Assembly: GCF_039521975.1 (NCBI RefSeq)
Contig: NZ_BAAACZ010000027.1
Span: 1 to 64,000, forward strand
Direction: 5' to 3'
Length of the DNA stretch: 64,000 nucleotides
Source of the DNA: Alkalibacillus silvisoli
Lineage (GTDB): Bacteria; Bacillota; Bacilli; Bacillales; Alkalibacillaceae
The position numbers and the translations under genes were made by a program. Below the pieces are notes generated by a model. It was not told where the DNA came from. It searched no databases and saw only the letters and a list, made by a program, of their open reading frames with translations. Each line of letters starts with the position of its first letter. The first letter of the stretch is position 1. Shown one piece after another: positions 62,481 to 64,000 of the stretch.

Positions 62481-63422
62481 ATGGGAAAAACACCAGTTAT
62501 TATTGATTGTGACCCAGGAATTGATGATGTGATGATGCTTTTATTAGCACTGCGTCATGAATCGATAGATGTGAAATTAATTACAACGAGTGCAGGGAAT
62601 CAAACGCAAGATAAAGTGGTCGATAATGCCTTGCGCTTTGTGAGTTACATAGGTGAAGAGGTGGAAATTGCAAGGGGGTTGGATAAGCCGATGTTACGTG
62701 ATTTAGTGATTGCTGATCATATTCACGGCGAAACAGGCATTGGTGGAGTTGAACTGCCAGATCCTGACTTTGAAGTAAGTGACCGAACGGCGATTGAGGC
62801 GATGGTTTCAGTGTTAAATGAAGCGAGCGAACCGATTACAATTGTCGCTACAGGTCCTTTAACTAACGTTGGGGCACTCTTATTAGCGCATCCTGAAGTT
62901 AAGCCAAAGATTAAGCAAATTGTACTAATGGGTGGGGCAGCTCGTGGGGGTAATGTGACACCGAAAGCCGAGTTTAATATGTTTGTAGACCCTGAAGCGG
63001 CAGAGATTGTCATGCAGAGTGGCGTGCCTGTAGTGAAGTGTGGTTTAGATGTCACACACCAAGCTTATTTAGATCAGATGGACTTGCGGTTATTGAAAGT
63101 ATCAGGCACTGAACTATCAGAGACTTTATATGAGATGTTAGCGTTTTATAAAGATGCTCAAGCTACTTCACCTTTTTTAGAACCTTATCACGCTGAGGTA
63201 GTTCGACTTCATGATTTATGTGCGATCGCATATGTGATAGACCCTTCGTTGTTTAAAGGGGACGATTATTTTGTGACAGTAGAGTCAAGCGGTGCTTATA
63301 CGACTGGTGCAACTGTGGTTGACCACTTAAGAACATTAGGAGAAGAACCGAACGCTCATGTATTACATAGTGTGGACCGCAAACGATTTGTAGAACTGTT
63401 TTATTCGGTATTAGAAGAGTGA
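62481..63422 (+). CDS. Nucleoside hydrolase
   Basis: 313 aa, GAGGTGATGG before the ATG. PVIIDCDPGIDDVMMLLLALRH is the DxDxGxDD calcium-site signature; TIVATGPLTNVGALLLAHP and LMGGAARGGNVTPKAEFNMFVDPEAAEIV are family blocks. It cleaves ribonucleosides (inosine/uridine-type) to base and ribose. Probably cotranscribed with the preceding oxidoreductase. Confidence 0.92.
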   Translation: MGKTPVIIDCDPGIDDVMMLLLALRHESIDVKLITTSAGNQTQDKVVDNALRFVSYIGEEVEIARGLDKPMLRDLVIADHIHGETGIGGVELPDPDFEVSDRTAIEAMVSVLNEASEPITIVATGPLTNVGALLLAHPEVKPKIKQIVLMGGAARGGNVTPKAEFNMFVDPEAAEIVMQSGVPVVKCGLDVTHQAYLDQMDLRLLKVSGTELSETLYEMLAFYKDAQATSPFLEPYHAEVVRLHDLCAIAYVIDPSLFKGDDYFVTVESSGAYTTGATVVDHLRTLGEEPNAHVLHSVDRKRFVELFYSVLEE

Positions 63423-63444
63423 GAGGGAATTTTGGAGTGTTGTG

Positions 63445-63565
63445 AGATCGCCTGATTATTTGAGAATCAGGCGATATTTTTGATAATCGGGCGAATTTCA
63501 CAATATTCAGGCGAAATTCTCCGTATTCAGGCGAACGCCTATTTAATTGGGCGTTCGCTCGATTT
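63445..63565. repeat. 20-bp-period repeat array, class A
   Basis: The hairpin ATCGCCTGATT/AATCAGGCGAT (63447-63475), with a TATTTTT tract, serves as terminator of the nucleoside hydrolase gene. Units AATCGGGCGA, ATTCAGGCGA and ATTCAGGCGA at 20-bp steps (63484, 63504, 63524) follow. GGCGAACGCC/GGGCGTTCGC (63530-63557) closes it. Confidence 0.85.
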
Positions 63566-63579
63566 TAAGTATTCTATTA

Positions 63580-63737
63580 TAAAATCGCTTTCATTTTTCC
63601 GTTGACATTTTAATAGAATGGTCATATACTTTTGGTTACAAGTAATTAGTAGGTGCTTGATTTTTTTTACGGTGTTACTAAAACGTTTTCGCAAGTTACT
63701 TTAATATATTTTTTTACACAATAAGAAAGCGGTTACA
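63580..63737 (+). promoter_or_regulatory. Control region of the GH65 gene
   Basis: Promoter TTGACA (63602-63607), 17-base spacer, TATACT (63625-63630). Upstream, minus-strand ATGAAAGCGATTTTA (63580-63594) fits cre at 14 of 15. Downstream are the palindrome AAAACGTTTT (63680-63689), a LacI-type operator core, and a second cre-like AAGAAAGCGGTTACA (63723-63737, 14 of 15). This suggests catabolite repression plus a specific repressor. Confidence 0.7.
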
Positions 63738-63758
63738 TGTGTGGAGAAGGGGTATTTT

Positions 63759-64000
63759 ATGATCCAGTATAATTTCGGACGGGGAGAATATAAGGATTGG
63801 GTTGTAGCTGAGGCGGATTTTTCGCCAAACCATTTGAAAAAGTTCGAAGCAATTATGGCGCTTGGGAATGGTTATATGGGGCTTCGTTCTGCGACAGAGG
63901 AGTCTTATTTCGGTGAAAAACGTAATCTGTTTGTTAACGGTACATTTAACCAAGCTGACCCGACAGAAGTAACGGAGCTTCCTAATTTAGCGGATGTGAC
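63759..64000 (+). CDS. Glycoside hydrolase family 65 phosphorylase, N-terminal part
   Basis: 80 codons to the window edge, ATG after GGAGAAGGGG. WVVAEADFSPNHLKKFEAIMALGNGYMGLRSATEE is the GH65 N-terminal domain (maltose, kojibiose, trehalose or nigerose phosphorylase). These enzymes phosphorolyse alpha-glucosides to glucose-1-phosphate and sugar. The rest lies outside the window, so the specificity cannot be judged. Confidence 0.85.
   Translation, partial: MIQYNFGRGEYKDWVVAEADFSPNHLKKFEAIMALGNGYMGLRSATEESYFGEKRNLFVNGTFNQADPTEVTELPNLADV

Noticed and set aside
24088..63565. tRNA or rRNA genes as the source of the GC-rich repeated blocks
   Set aside because: Blocks are 10-20 bp with no cloverleaf or rRNA sequence.

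Overview
The window is low-GC DNA from a Gram-positive bacterium, almost certainly a Bacillaceae member. Supporting signs are strong AGGAGG-type ribosome sites with frequent GTG/TTG starts, sigma-A-type promoters, a TasA/SipW pair, a B. subtilis-like amiE-nagZ-namZ muropeptide operon, VanZ and lipoprotein types common in Bacillales, and cre-like boxes. Many exported proteins are very acidic, which hints at a halotolerant or alkaliphilic lifestyle (inference). I see no rRNA, tRNA or CRISPR array.

Layout. 1-4.6 kb is a decayed HK97-type prophage: broken terminase and portal genes with an intact toxin-antitoxin pair between them. The toxin is one polypeptide joining a complete RNase HI (hybrid-binding domain plus catalytic domain) to an RnlA-like HEPN ribonuclease, followed by an RnlB-like antitoxin. 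This is the most striking system in the window. 4.6-9.2 kb is a hydantoinase-like/DUF917/NCS1 permease operon with its TetR regulator and a 20-bp palindromic operator. 9.8-14.3 kb holds a PD-(D/E)XK-type protein, an SDR dehydrogenase, a broken comM and a REP-associated (RAYT) transposase with its REP sequences. 14.3-20.9 kb has an MFS pump, a LysR regulator and a divergent prpF-tctCBA tricarboxylate module. 21-25 kb has an IS200/IS605-like end remnant, a TasA/CalY-like protein with SipW, VanZ and an acidic surface protein. 25-34 kb has a possible structured small RNA, an orphan RbsR-like regulator with twin operators, small hypothetical genes, three clustered lipoprotein genes and two genes cut only by in-frame TAA codons.

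34.5-41.1 kb is an amidohydrolase operon (two M20 peptidase-like hydrolases, a carbamoylase-like hydrolase, a regulator and an AbgT transporter). 41.5-53.6 kb has a short SLC13-type carrier, a NERD protein, the muropeptide operon, a second zinc-ribbon membrane protein, an acyltransferase and an EamA transporter. 53.8-61.2 kb is one long sugar-acid operon: LacI regulator, HxlB-like isomerase, KDPG aldolase, TRAP transporter, RpiA, KDG kinase and HxlA-like synthase. It would import a hexonate such as 2-keto-3-deoxygluconate, split it to pyruvate and glyceraldehyde-3-phosphate, and possibly fix formaldehyde through the RuMP enzymes. 61.3-64 kb has a DadA-like oxidase, a nucleoside hydrolase and the start of a GH65 phosphorylase with a well-formed control region.

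Throughout the second half, ten intergenic gaps are filled by short repeat arrays with a strict 20-bp period and recurring GCGAACGC-type palindromes. They fall into three sequence classes with a fixed internal architecture, and some of their hairpins look like transcription terminators. I do not recognise them as a named repeat family.
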